From positions 10,923,380 through 10,987,379 of the forward strand of contig NC_029529.1 in assembly GCF_001577835.2 (NCBI RefSeq): a DNA stretch of 64,000 bases, written 5' to 3'. The DNA comes from Coturnix japonica. Taxonomy: Eukaryota; Chordata; Aves; Galliformes; Phasianidae. Numbering within the stretch: the first letter of the stretch is position 1; each line of letters starts with the position of its first letter. The position numbers and the translations under genes are program-made. This document shows positions 13,001 to 28,387 of the stretch, one piece after another. Under the pieces are notes generated by a model. It was given only the letters and a program-made list of their open reading frames with translations, ran no database searches and was not told the origin of the DNA.

Positions 13001-16000
13001 TCACTGGGATGTAATAACTGCTGCCTAATTAAGAATTCCACTATGAATTTTACCCAACACGCTAAACAAGAATGAAATGTTCTGCTTCAGCAAATTAATA
13101 CAGAAGGTGTAAATTTTATTTTAAGAGCAGTACAATCGAGTACCTAACACGCACATTTGTACTAATGTGACCTCACTAAATCTCCTGGGAACCTGCTTCA
13201 GCTGGGGGGGTTGGACTAGAGGATCTCCAGAAGTCCCTTCCAACTCCTACAGTTCTGTGATAAGTATTGCACACACTCGCATTCCTGTCTGAATGACTCA
13301 AAACAAGACTTTTGCCAGAGGTTCACTTGGGTCAGAGGAGTAAATCAAGTTAGAATACATCCAAACTGCTAGTACAAAAAAACAAAACCCAGGAACGAGC
13401 AGTCTAAACATCTGCAGCAGCCAAGAGACAACGGCCAGTAATAGAATGAGTATTCTATTGTATCTGGGTATTCCAGGACTGTTTTCACACAAGCAGGTGA
13501 AATTCTGAACAGCAGCAGCCACAGTAAGGCTGCCTGCACATCTCCCATCGTAACATGCTGGTGCTGGAGATTAATGAAAACACTGGCCACATAAATAGGA
13601 GTTCATGTGAGAAAAGGCTGCATAGGCAGCTCTGCCAGCCAGCAGCTGAATCAGGGGACAAGCAAGGACTGCCACAGTGCATACTTTGAGAAGCAGAGAC
13701 ATTCCATGTTCCACCTCACGGTGCAGGATGTAAACTTCAGGGGATTAGCAAGACAGGGCCACACATTTTGCATTTCTCCCACTTTTGCAACGAATTAGGC
13801 ACACAAGGAGGTGGTTCAGGAGTTTCAAGAGCTCTTCTGTCTCCATCTGTACTTGAAGTTTACTGTGTACATTTTAGTCAAGCCCTACAGAGAGTGCTGA
13901 TGTGAGGGTGGCCTCAAATGCATGCACTAATTTAGAAACCAGTGACTTTGTTAGTGTGCCTTTTGGTCATGCACACAAGTTAATTACATAGCCTTAATAA
14001 TCACACATACAGAGCAGAACAGAACGGCCACCTTGAGAACAAATAGCTGATCCAGTGCTATGATGTAAAAGTCAAAGCAGGCTGGCCAAGTGAGCTGAGG
14101 CCACTTGGTCTGACATCCCTTCTGGATAAAACAGTGGAAGTGCTGGAACTTTTTGCTTGTCTGTTAAAGAATTAAAAGATAAAAATATAATTAACAGCAG
14201 CCATGAGAGTGTTACAGAAATGGCTCAAGTTGAACCTGATTTCATCCTTTGAGATTAAAATTTTTGAACAACTCAATAGACATGCACTATAAATGTTAAG
14301 TACTGTGTGACTCTGTAGCATGATATACACTCATAAATGCATTAAGTTAGTATTGAGGCAGTCACTAAACAAAGTAAGAACTGTCTGCCATCTCTTATCT
14401 CTAAAAGCCCACACTGCAGAAGAGTGGCTGAGCCAGGGGGCCCCTGCTCTGTACAACACTGCCTGATGAGCTGATCCTCCTCCTGCAGCGGGAAGTGCTT
14501 TCAAGGTGTGAGCAAGCAGCCTGTTCCTGTCCATCAGGTGCTTTAGCTCTAAATGAAAGCTCTTGAGCCAGAGCCAAGAGGGGCAACAAGACAGACACAA
14601 AACCACTTTCTTCTGTCAAGGCTTAACAGCAAAACTCACGCTGCCCTCCTCTGAGGTCTGCAGAGCCTCATCCTGATAGAAATTAAGCACTCTCATGGGC
14701 ATCAAAAACTCACAACTCCAATATCAACATCCAGAGGACTGCTGCTTCTCACCAAAGCTGCTGGAAATACTCAGGATTCAGCAAAGCTCAGAATTTTGGC
14801 TGCTGACAGCAAGGCAGGAAAACCAGGGTGAACATTTCTTCACATTCTTCCATAAAGCTCAACATTCTGAATTATGAATCAACACTCTCTTCAGAAGAAA
14901 AACAATGAATTTTCAGTTAAACACAAGGAAAAATAAATGGACTATGAGGACATTACCATCAGAGCCTACTTTGTACCTAGACACTCAGTACAATGGTATC
15001 TTATTTACTTCTGGGAAGAATCTCCAAGCCTTAACCATCAACTGCCAATGAACTAAGCTGGAGGGGGCAGCAAGTGTCTTTATGTGTACAGAGGGAGAAA
15101 TGAAAAGCCTCCAGTTGAACAGTTGAAAAGCACATGACAGAATGTGCCCTTGAGGACTGGCAATTAAAATCCCATTTTGGGTCTACATTGTATAAAATGA
15201 AATAGAATAGTATTGGTTGTGCTGTCGTCAGCACCAACACAGCAGTACAAGAGCCTGTGAGAGTTCATGAGGCAAAAAACTGAAAGTACTGGGAATTACA
15301 GGGACACAAAACTAAGATAATGCCAAGGTACATAGATACTACACCTCAAATAGTCCAGAGCTGCAGTTCTGCTTGGCAGGGCATAAAATCACAGAAAACA
15401 GAATGATAGAACTGTATGAACTAAACTAAACCCCACCAACAGTTCCTCTGTTACACTGTAGATGTTTGAAAGGAGAATGAAAGGCCCTTTCCACAGCAAG
15501 CCTGGGAAGAATGCAAGACTGTTCTAGAAAAGAACTTCACAACCCTCAGCTGAAAAAGCTGGACAGTATTCAAAACAGTTTGCCAAGGGTTACTTCTGAA
15601 GAAGTCCTCTCTTCTCCGGTTTAGCTGATTTTGAAACAACAGGTATTGCTCCTTTAAAAACAAACAAACAATGTCAGTTTTCAGATAAAAACAAAGCGGA
15701 GGTTTTGCATGGTTATGACTCAACTGACTCACATTACACCACGCTCTCAGAATCACCTTGGCTGAGAGCTGAACCTGGTCCCCTGCCAGCACTCCAACCC
15801 TGCGTCCGTAACACAGAATTCAGAGACTCAAGGACCTTTGGGAAATGCTTAGCCTGGACATCTGCCCAGGTGCTCAGACCAAAACAAAGCACTCTGTGCT
15901 GGGTCTCTGCTCTTCAGCCATCTGTGTGGAAGAGGGCAGCCTCAAGTCAAAGTGTTAACCATTGCATTTAGTCCAGAAGTCGTATTTTTGTTAGCGTGGC

Positions 16001-19000
16001 CTTAGATCTCAGCGTAAAGCATTGAAAGGTAATAGATCTCCAAGACTACTCAGAACTCCTTTCCCTCCTCATAGGACGGAAGCCATTTAAATGAGCACAT
16101 CACACCAGGACCAAGCTTCATCTTGGCAGCAAGAGGAAGCCAAGGAAGTTTCACTCAAGACCAATCAGTGCTCCCTGTCAGTGACTTGCACCAGAAGCAA
16201 CTACTTTCTGGCTTCTCCTTACACAAGAATGCAGAAAGGAATCTGTCTGAAGAGTTTATTGACCCGACTAATATGTTCCATTTGTGCTAGCAATAGCAGG
16301 CAAAATCCAAGGTTTTGATTACCACTCTAGTCTCTTTGTAGAGTCACATACTGGTTCTCTTGGAAAACACAGATTGCTCAAGTCCAGGGATGAAGTAGCA
16401 CATGAACTGCCTGAAAGCTCTGATCACGATGGTACCCAAAACCTTCTGAATACATCTAGCAAAAAAGACCTGGGATTCAGCTGCTCCTCTAAACAATAAG
16501 AACTGACAGTTTGGCTCCAGGTGCCGGATCCCTGGGCTGAATGAAATGAATTCAGGCAGTAACGGTACCTCACGAGGCGGAGAGAGTCCTTGCGGATATT
16601 CACCAAGCTTCTCAGTGTCTTCACGGGCTCATGGGGAGCTGGAGTCACATAGGGGAACTGAAATACAAAAGCAAATGATTGTCACCTTATTACTACATGC
16701 ATGTTACCTAACAAACTATTTACCCAAATCAAGAAACGTTCATCTAATTCCAAAGAACAGAGCAACTCTGTGACAGAGATACAGAGCTACCAGACAGGCT
16801 CTCAAGTCTGATGGTTATGGGGGACATAACCAGCAATAGTGACACCTCACAGCCACGTCAGAGGTATGGACCTTCAAACTCAGAGCTACCAGGAGCTGCA
16901 CAGAGCTACCACAGAGTACAACTAACACAGAGGAGTATCAGGGAACACCAATATGTGTGTCTCCATAGAAATGAGGAATCTGCTAAGCAGGCAGCTCCAG
17001 CACACAGCTCTGTAGCACTGCTCCCTTGGGCCATGGAAACATATCGATGTGGCAAGATCCAGAGCCTAAAAGAAAATATGCCACTTCTGACCAACATGAC
17101 AGTGCCAATCCACAGCCATAGGCAGCTGAGACTCCATGGGGTGCAGCAACTGCTTTCTTTGTGACCCCACTGCTCAGCACTGTGGTCAGCAGCAGCGCTG
17201 CATGCACAGCAATCAAGTTATTCCAAAAGGAGAAACTGGCCAATTTCCACAGAGCCATGTTGCTGCTGCCTGTTTAAGTGCTTTTTTTCTCGAAGATTAA
17301 TCAGAGCTGCCAAAGGGCATTACCTTACATTGGCAAACTGCAGACCACGACAGCCTCCCACTCTTAAACCCATTTGGCAAATGTCCCACTGTGTTAATAG
17401 TGTTCTCACCCACTCCCCCTTTGAAGAAATGAAATTCAGTGCCAGAATGTCTGCAAGAGAACCCAGGCTGAGATACACAGATAATGCAACTCTGCAACTG
17501 CAAGACCAGTCCCTGCAGCCACAGGCTCATTGGGTACTGAGCTGACAACTACATCTTCTGTTTTCCTTGGAATGCTGTGCAGCTGCAGCTCTCCATCACT
17601 GCCCTGCATACAGACATGGCACAGGGTATTCAGTGGGCCTCCTCCTGCCTGCACAGCATTGCATATCCAGCAGGATTTCCATTTGAAGTCCCTCCTTCCG
17701 AACTGTGCTCTTTAGCTGCACTTTCTACTTGAACAGAGGCTCTCTGCACTGAGGCAGCTTTCCATAGTTGATCTGTGAGCCTCAAAATATTTCCAAATTC
17801 CAATTGGGAAAACTGATGAAGATGCTTTATAAGTAGGAAACAGAAGTGCAAAACAGGATATAGGAACTTGCCTGAACAGGTCTGTTCCCAAGGAAGTTTA
17901 GGTCCATGTTCTCGCCAAACAGGTACCCCTCGGGGTGAGGGGTGTCAAACTTCTCACCTCCCATAAAGAAGTGGCTTGCAAAGTAGTTTCCTAGGGAAAA
18001 GAAAACAGAACAAATAAAGAAACAGGAGGAATTGGTCTCAATGATCCTCAGGGATCCCTTCCAGCTCAGGATTTTCTATGAAAAAAGTTAAATCCATACT
18101 TCCTGAACTCTGCAGAGTTGGAGTTTCCAAGGAATAAGAATCGGGAGGGCATTAAAAGGCTCCATCCGAACCACTTTCCTTTAATTTTTAGAGTGGGCTT
18201 TTTAAGCTTGGAGCCAAATGCACATTCACTTCTCTACGTGCACAGACAGTCTAAAATGTGCTTTAAAATGAGTCGCAGAAGCAGTAGCCATTCCTGTGAA
18301 TGGCTATGGGGGCATTATGGAAGGATTTTCAGCTGGGAGCATGATTTACTCAGAAATGGAAGGGCTTCTGTGAACGGTTCTGCTTTTTCCATTAAAGATT
18401 TCCTTCTTTATGCTTCAAGAAAGGCTTCTCTTTCTCTGCACAGCTGGCAGCGCTCTAACGATGAGTGCTCTCTGTTGCTGAGCTCAGCCTACAAGCGTCC
18501 AGATGTTTATATTAAACACATCTGCCCTTCCAGATACAACAATCAACCTCAGCACAGAATCTACTTAGAATCCACAGCCTGAAACACGGGTACTCCAACT
18601 GGCAGACCACCTATTCCCACCCCTCCTTGAAGCAAGAAATTAAAGTGCTGATCTGCACATAACCTCCAAGCACAGCCAGCTCGATGCAGTCCCTCCAGCT
18701 GAGATACACCACAGTGATTTATGCTTACGCGGAGGTTCAGATAAGCAAGACGAATGCTGAGGGCTAGGAATTAATTTCACATTTGATGTGGGTCAAGTAG
18801 GATTGTGTTTTGGAGCATTTCATCTGATTAACTGCGAAGAAAATGCTTGTGCAGGATGTTTCAGAATTGCAGCAGATGATTCTCCAGGATCACGCTGATA
18901 TGGGGCTCGGCTCAGCCCAACCTATAGTTCTGAGCCTCTCACATCCACGAGAGTGTCAAGCCATCCCAGCCTGGGCTAAACAGAACCCAGATCAACAAAG

Positions 19001-21258
19001 CAATTAGAACAGCAAAGGAAGAAACTGCTGCTGAGCCATAAGACTGTGAGCAGCAGGGGAGAAGGTGGCAAGGAAGGAGCAGCAGGTGAAGCTGAATGCC
19101 TCCAGGAACACAGCATAGGAACAGGGACAACGGGACTGCACCTGCAGTACTTCTGTCCCAGCACAGTCACAGTGCACACAGCTCAATAGCAGGGGTGCAT
19201 TGAGGGACAGACTGGGGTGCAACTCACCATTAAAATTGCTCTTTCTTTCATTACAGCATCACGTCCAAACAACAAAGCAGGTTTCACACACGCATCATCT
19301 CTCTCTCTCCTTTTTGTTCCCCAAAAAAGCCAAGGTCTGCAATTTTCTTGCAAGCACCTATTCCAGGGGGGAAAAGCCATCCCAAGGGTACGTGCACCCT
19401 GCCCTCCACACACTGCGGATGAGCTCTATGGAACAAGCCATGAGCTGACAAATGAGCTGCAGAAGCACTGGTGCATTGCTCACTGGTTGCTAAAGTGACA
19501 GGGGCATCACACAGCGAGGCTGCGTGCAACGACACGGATCGTTTTACTGTTCCAAGCACAGAAGCACAGCGAGGATCAGGAGCTGTTCCTTGTGATTACC
19601 TGCTTTTAGCCCATTACATGCAGGCACTGATTCCTCTCTGGGAATCTTCCAACTCCCTTCCAACCAGGCAGGCATCAGCAATGCTTGCAGGCTCCACAAA
19701 GCAAAGGGGGGGTTAAAAGGCACCAGTGAAAAGCAATGTGTGGGAATGAGGAGTCACCTTACAGCTGGATGCAGGAAGGGAAATGCAGACAACCCATAGC
19801 AAGAACCTCAGAGGACCACGCAAGGAACTTTCAGAGGAGGACTCTTAATTACCCTGCTGCACATTGGCTGTAGGATGCTGCTAAATGATCTGCCAGCCCC
19901 TCATCAGTGACTTTAGTTCATTGGGACCAAGGTAGAGTCCCTAACAACCAGCTCCATACTGAGTACACCAAAAGCCAGTAGAGGAAAACTGAATATTCAT
20001 TACAGCATTTGCAGCCCTGACTCAACAAGATACCGATGCTCAGTACTGCCTGGTAAAGCAGCGAGCTCAATGGAATCATATTTAATCACATACACCCACC
20101 ACATGCTGTGTGCTGGTGACAGCAGCCCTGCCAGCCCCAAGTCAGACAGCACAAGGACTGCAGGACCATGGGACAGTGTCCATCTGAACACACTCCACCA
20201 CCTTAAAATGAGGCAGGCTGTGGCAATGGCAGTACTCACAGTAACCCTCTGAATCTCCAGCTTAGAAGCGCTCATATCTGTTGTGCACAAAGCGATGTAA
20301 GTTCCAACAGCTCTTCTACCTGAAGCCAACGCAGCCTTGCTGGATAAACCTCAAGAAGGCAAAGAGAAAGGCCTGGCATGGCCACGGTCAACATGCTTTG
20401 CAGGAGAGCACAAGGAAGCACAACACAAAGTTCAGCCACAATTAACAAGCACCTCAGTGCATCCAAAGCAGGGTGCAACGGCAGCAGGGTGCAATGGCAG
20501 CAGGGTGCAATGGCAGCAGGGTGCAACGGCAGCAGGGTGCAACGGCAGCAGGGTGCAACGGCAGCAGGGTGCAACGGCAGCAGGGTGCAANNNNNNNNNN
20601 GGCAGCAGGGTGCAACGGCAGCAGGGTGCAACGGCAGCAGGGTGCAACGGCAGCAGGGTGCAACGGCAGCAGGGTGCAATGGCAGCAGGGTGCAACGGCA
20701 GCAGGGTGCAATGGCAGCAGGGCTCTGCTTCACATTTGCCACCACAACAACAAACCAAAGGGCAACCCTGGCTCCAACACAGCCCTGACAGCCCATAGAA
20801 CCCCAGTGTGAGCACAGCACTGAACCTGTGCTGAGTATAGGAGCCAACTGCAATGCCCTCAAGCAGCCGGACATTGATGATATCTATATACATGAGCATG
20901 AGTGGGAACCAAAGAGCCATCAGAATAAGGGGACAAGAAGGGCTACATCTCTCCACACGGGCTGAGCCGGCCGCAGGTCTCTCGGTGTCTCGGAGCCCAG
21001 CGCACGGAGCAACGACTGTCCCACTGTTCCCCCATATCCCACAACAACCGGCTCCATGACGGGGGCAGCGGGACACCGGGCCGCTCAGCACACGGTGCTC
21101 CCGGGACAGGCCCCGCGTGAAGCCCCGCTCCCCTCACAGACACCACAGGGCCCACAGCCCCGATACTCACCGGATTTGGGCGGGTAGCGATAGGCCGAGT
21201 TGGCCTGGATGTCGATGTCCTCCACGCCCGCGATGCGCCGGCTGAGCAGGGAGCCCAT
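1045..21258 (-). CDS. MGRN1: MGRN1, mahogunin RING finger 1 E3 ubiquitin ligase (5' coding exons 1-6, truncated at left edge)
   Basis: Coding exons read on the minus strand: 21171-21258, 17872-17990, 16569-16657, 11780-11926, 4711-4828 and 1045-1111. Joined, they keep frame and give about 209 residues that match MGRN1 as I know it: MGSLLSRRIAGVEDIDIQAN at the N-terminus, then FASHFFMGGEKFDTPHPEGY, RSLVNIRKDSLRLVRYKDD, LYSLEFTFDADARVAITIYC, QQFSLPSFKIDFS and LNFDLDRGVFPVVI. MGRN1 is a cytosolic and endosomal E3 ligase that ubiquitinates TSG101 and affects melanocortin receptor signalling. The N-terminal Gly2 context (MGSLLS) fits N-myristoylation, as known for the family. The conserved N-terminal domain is present; the RING finger and C-terminal PSAP-type region must lie left of base 1. 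Exon 2 ends in a GC donor (CAG|GCAAGT); the other complete introns are GT-AG. Introns reach 7 kb. The start is the first ATG in the CpG-island exon. Confidence is high. Confidence 0.96.
1112..4710 (-). other. MGRN1 intron 5
   Basis: GT-AG intron between the exon ending WKDDE and the exon beginning LNFDLDRG. A short CR1-like tail lies at about 1335-1413. Nothing else recognised. Confidence 0.8.
1335..1413 (+). mobile_element. CR1 LINE 3' tail fragment
   Basis: Contains GGCTGTTAAGGTCCCCTCCA then ACTCAAGCCATTTTGTGACTG, close to the conserved CR1 3' end (AAGGTCCCTTCCAACCCAAACCATTCTATGAT). Short and diverged, therefore old. Confidence 0.6.
4829..11779 (-). other. MGRN1 intron 4 (about 7 kb)
   Basis: GT-AG intron. 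It holds the hAT-like element at 9860-10195 and otherwise AT-rich unique sequence. I see no exon-like segment of MGRN1 or of another gene in it. Confidence 0.8.
9860..10195. mobile_element. Non-autonomous hAT-like DNA transposon (MITE)
   Basis: Terminal inverted repeats CAGGGTGGAT at 9860-9869 and ATCCACCCTG at 10186-10195 match perfectly over 10 bases. They are flanked by an 8-bp near-duplication, ACCATGGA (9852-9859) and GCCATGGA (10196-10203), 7 of 8 identical. A CAGGG-type end plus an 8-bp target-site duplication is the signature of the hAT superfamily. The 336-bp interior is AT-rich and has no transposase. It may be a derivative of an old amniote Charlie-type family such as chicken Charlie12, but I cannot confirm that without a library search. 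Confidence 0.72.
11927..16568 (-). other. MGRN1 intron 3 (about 4.6 kb)
   Basis: GT-AG intron with a CR1 3' tail at 13168-13262. No other coding or RNA gene recognised. Confidence 0.8.
13168..13262 (+). mobile_element. CR1 LINE 3' tail fragment
   Basis: Reads CCTGCTTCAGCTGGGGGGGT then TGGACTAGAGGATCTCCAGA, AGTCCCTTCCAACTCCTACA and GTTCTGTGAT. This is the CR1 3' end in the plus orientation, inside MGRN1 intron 3. Confidence 0.85.
16658..17871 (-). other. MGRN1 intron 2, GC-AG type
   Basis: On the minus strand the exon ends CCTGTTCAG and the intron starts GCAAGTTCC. It ends in a normal TTTCAG acceptor before TTCCCCTATG. Coding frame (RPVQ|FPYVTPAPHEP) requires this junction, and no GT donor nearby keeps it. 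Confidence 0.85.
18027..18082 (+). mobile_element. CR1-like 3' tail fragment
   Basis: GGAATTGGTCTCAATGATCC, then TCAGGGATCCCTTCCAGCTC and ATTTTCTATGA resemble a CR1 terminus. It lies about 35 bp upstream of MGRN1 exon 2 on the transcribed strand. Confidence 0.65.
20471..20722. repeat. 16-bp minisatellite GGGTGCAACGGCAGCA with an assembly gap
   Basis: About fifteen visible copies of a 16-bp unit (GGGTGCAACGGCAGCA, with a C/T variant giving CAATGG). Ten N interrupt it at 20591-20600, so true copy number is unknown. Because 16 is not a multiple of 3 and no stop arises, all frames stay open on both strands. It sits in MGRN1 intron 1. Confidence 0.95.
20591..20600. other. Assembly gap (10 N) within the minisatellite
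   Basis: Ten N flanked on both sides by the same 16-bp unit. The phase of the repeat is not kept across the gap, so the N run is a placeholder and not a measured length. Confidence 0.97.
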
Positions 21259-21470
21259 GGCGGCGGCGGCCCGGTAACACGGGAACACCGGAACGCGGCG
21301 GCGGCGGCGGCGCGGGGCACGCTGGGATAGCGAGTCTTCCAGGCCGGTGACTACAACTCCCATGAGGCAGCGCGGCGGGGCCTCCCCCTGCACGCAGCGC
21401 TGCGCCAGCAGGAGGCGCTGCTCGCGGCGCATGCGCAGAGATGCGCGCTGTGCAAGGGGGGGCACGGTGT
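21259..21470 (-). promoter_or_regulatory. MGRN1: MGRN1 CpG-island promoter and 5' UTR
   Basis: GC-rich, TATA-less sequence upstream of the ATG at 21258. It has a perfect NRF1 palindrome GCGCATGCGC at 21427-21436. A ZNF143/THAP11-like element ACTACAACTCCCATGAGGC lies at 21350-21368, and a degenerate inverted partner at 21316-21336. The transcription start is not resolved; I place it between about 21300 and 21430. Confidence 0.7.
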
Positions 21471-21484
21471 GCGGGGTGATGGGT

Positions 21485-21676
21485 GGCGGGGGGGGGTATA
21501 ACGGGGGGTAATGAGGGTATAACGGGGATAACGAGGGTGTAACAGGGGATAATGAGGATATAACGGGGCTAACGGGGATATAACGGGGATAACGAGGGTA
21601 TAACGGGGGCTAACGAGGGTATAACGGGGGCTAACGAGGGTATAACGGGGATAATGTGGATCTAAGGGGGGTAACG
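21485..21676. repeat. About 21-bp minisatellite upstream of MGRN1
   Basis: Degenerate tandem units built on GGGTATAACGGGGGCTAACGA, with shorter and longer variants. It begins just upstream of the MGRN1 promoter motifs, in the divergent interval. Confidence 0.9.
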
Positions 21677-22623
21677 AGGAGCAGGGTGAGCTCTGTGCTC
21701 TGCTCACTCCCACCGGGAGCCGTGGCACCAGGTCCCAGAGCACCAGCCCCTCCTCCATCCACAAGGTGTTGGCCCTCGAGCGCTGCAGTGTCAATCTGTG
21801 CATGCAATGGTCCTGCAAGGAAGCCCCCAGCCTCCCACTGCTGCCTTTCAATGTGCATCCTGGTGTTTGCAGCCTGTTGCTCATTGCTCAGCCCAAAGTC
21901 CAGCCGGCTGCGTGGTGTTTGTGGCCTATCAGAGCCGAATGTTTCGCCTTCTGCCCCCTCCCTGCTGCTGCCGCTTTGTTTTTCACTTGCTCGTAAAGCA
22001 GAGCCCTGGAGACAGCGCTCACAGCTATTCCTGGCCATTAGGAGTGGCACAGCCCGTGAACTTTGCCTTCCTAACGCTGCACAGAGCTCAGGGCTCTTAC
22101 CAAACGTCCTGCTGGAGCCAGGCCAGCCCTTCCCCCTTCACAAACCCAAGCTGGCAGATCTCCCCGTTGTGCTCCAGCAACGTAACCCTGCAGAACACCA
22201 CTAAACTGCAGCTCAGAGCCACACAGAGCACAGGGCTGGCCCATAGGACAACACAGCACAGCTCATAGCAGCAATGTGAGCCTGGAGCGGCTCCTCATCC
22301 CCCTCCATCGGCCCCTTGTGCTCCTGGTACTCAGCAGCACCATTGTGCTCTCCCTATAGCCTCCCCCTATGGCCATAAGCTGCTCAAAGGGCCCTTTTAA
22401 CAGCACAGCGGCCTTGCAGGCAGCTCCCCGGTCACAGGGTGAGGAGCAGACCCCCATGGCCACGTTCCCCATGTTCCTCAATATAAACCCACACATTGTA
22501 ATTGACCCCACACACCCCCTATAAACACGGACAGGCCGCACCACGGCCCCCCCCAACCCCAAACCCAGCCCCACCCCCACCCACCCCACTCGCCCGCCCA
22601 CGTGACCCGCCCCAGCCTGTCCC
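21677..22623. other. Interval between MGRN1 and UBALD1
   Basis: About 1 kb with no convincing gene. Open frames on both strands (for example 21656-22204) follow GC-rich composition and lack family similarity. A C-rich stretch at 22541-22600 could form a G-quadruplex on the minus strand. Confidence 0.6.
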
Positions 22624-27131
<4,508 letters not shown>

Positions 27132-28387
27132 GGCTGCGGTGGAGAGCGATTGCAGCGGGGACCCCTACATATAAATTTATATATATATTTTTCCCCCCCC
27201 CCTTCCTAAAAGAGGAAAGAAACTGCTGCCAGGGGGTCTGGCAGCCACAGAGACATACGAGCAAATAGCTGCCTTGCATGGGTTTGGTTTGAAGTAGTTT
27301 TTACTTGTCCTAGAGCTGAACAGAGCTCCCCAGGGACAGCGGGAGGCTGCGTGGGACAGACTGCTGCCAGCCTCTGCCTGGACTCAGGGAGGGTGCAGCC
27401 CCCTCCTTTGGGACACTGGAAATTGCATGCGAGTGACACTTAATGGAGGAAGAGGTTCCTTCTTCGTGATCCCTGTGCCAGGCCTTGCCCAAGTGCCCCC
27501 TTCCTTTGGCCTCACGTGGCCGGGTGAGGGGTAGATACCCCACACTGGTTCTTGGTGAGGAGGAGAAGGGGAACAAGGGCTGCTCCTGCACCCCACATGT
27601 GCTGTGCTGGGGGTGAGCAGGGCTGAGGCAGGCACAGAGACCCGAGGGCAGATGCAGAGCCCTGGGTGAGCCACACACCATCCCCTCACCCTCCTGGGAT
27701 GGGGTTTGCCCCTGGGGCTGTTTGCATGACAAAGTGTAACCCTACAGACTGGGATCATTTTTAACCCTTCTGTTCTTTTCTTCTCCTGGCAGCTGCAAGT
27801 CTCTCTGGACGTGCTGCAGCTGCTTGCAATACACGCTCTGCTTTGAACCCAGTGTCTTTGCTTCGTTTGCAGCAGTGGTGGGATGGGAGGAACATCCAGT
27901 CCAACCCCACCATAGGCTGTAGCACCTCCCACCAACTCACACTGCCCGGGGCCCCATCCATGGCCTTGGGCACCTCCAAGGATGGGGCACTCATGACTTG
28001 GACAGGGCCTCACTGCACTCTGAGTGTCAACTTTCTTCCCTATATCCCACCTAAATCTCCCCTCTTTTAGTTTAAAACTGCTGCTCCTTGTCACTACGGA
28101 GCCTTATAGAAGCCCGTCATTCTTATAAGCTCCCTTTATATACTGAAAGGCTGCAGTAAGGTCTCTCTGGAGCCTTTTCCTACCCAGGATGAACAAGCTC
28201 AGCTTCCTCAGCCTACCTTTGTAGGAGACAGGATGCCCTGTATGCTCAGGAACCACACAGAGCCTAGAGCCCGGGCAGCAGAGATATTTATGACATATGG
28301 TGTTAACCTGCTGTGATAAGAGGCTGTGAGGGAGGAGATGCAGTCCCTGCAGCCCCTTGCTGTACACTCACACCACCCGCAGCCAGC
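27132..28387. other. UBALD1 3' UTR and tail-to-tail gap to C16orf96
   Basis: The UBALD1 3' UTR begins with an AT-rich run (27171-27191) and a C-run. I find no clear AATAAA. A CR1 fragment fills 27876-28225. The C16orf96 stop lies at 28388-28390 on the other strand. Confidence 0.65.
27876..28225 (-). mobile_element. CR1 LINE fragment, minus orientation
   Basis: From the minus strand this reads as CR1 3' sequence: CTGAGGAAGCTGAGCTTGTT (28190-28209) through to GGTTGGACTGGATGTTCCTC at the 3' side. About 350 bp in the gap between UBALD1 and C16orf96. Confidence 0.8.

Larger units (their letters stand above)
17991..21170 (-). other. MGRN1 intron 1
   Basis: GT-AG intron of about 3.2 kb. It contains a CR1 tail at its 3' end (18027-18082) and the 16-bp minisatellite with the assembly gap at 20471-20722. 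Open frames here, such as 18118-18582 on the plus strand, match nothing I recognise. Confidence 0.85.

Noticed and set aside
18118-18582. 154-residue plus-strand frame in MGRN1 intron 1
   Set aside because: No domain, no repeat relation and no splice or promoter context; follows a CR1 tail.
20272-21091. Long overlapping open frames on both strands with Cys/Pro/Leu- or Gln/Gly-rich repeats
   Set aside because: They are translations of the 16-bp minisatellite, open in every frame because the unit has no stop; the region is MGRN1 intron 1.
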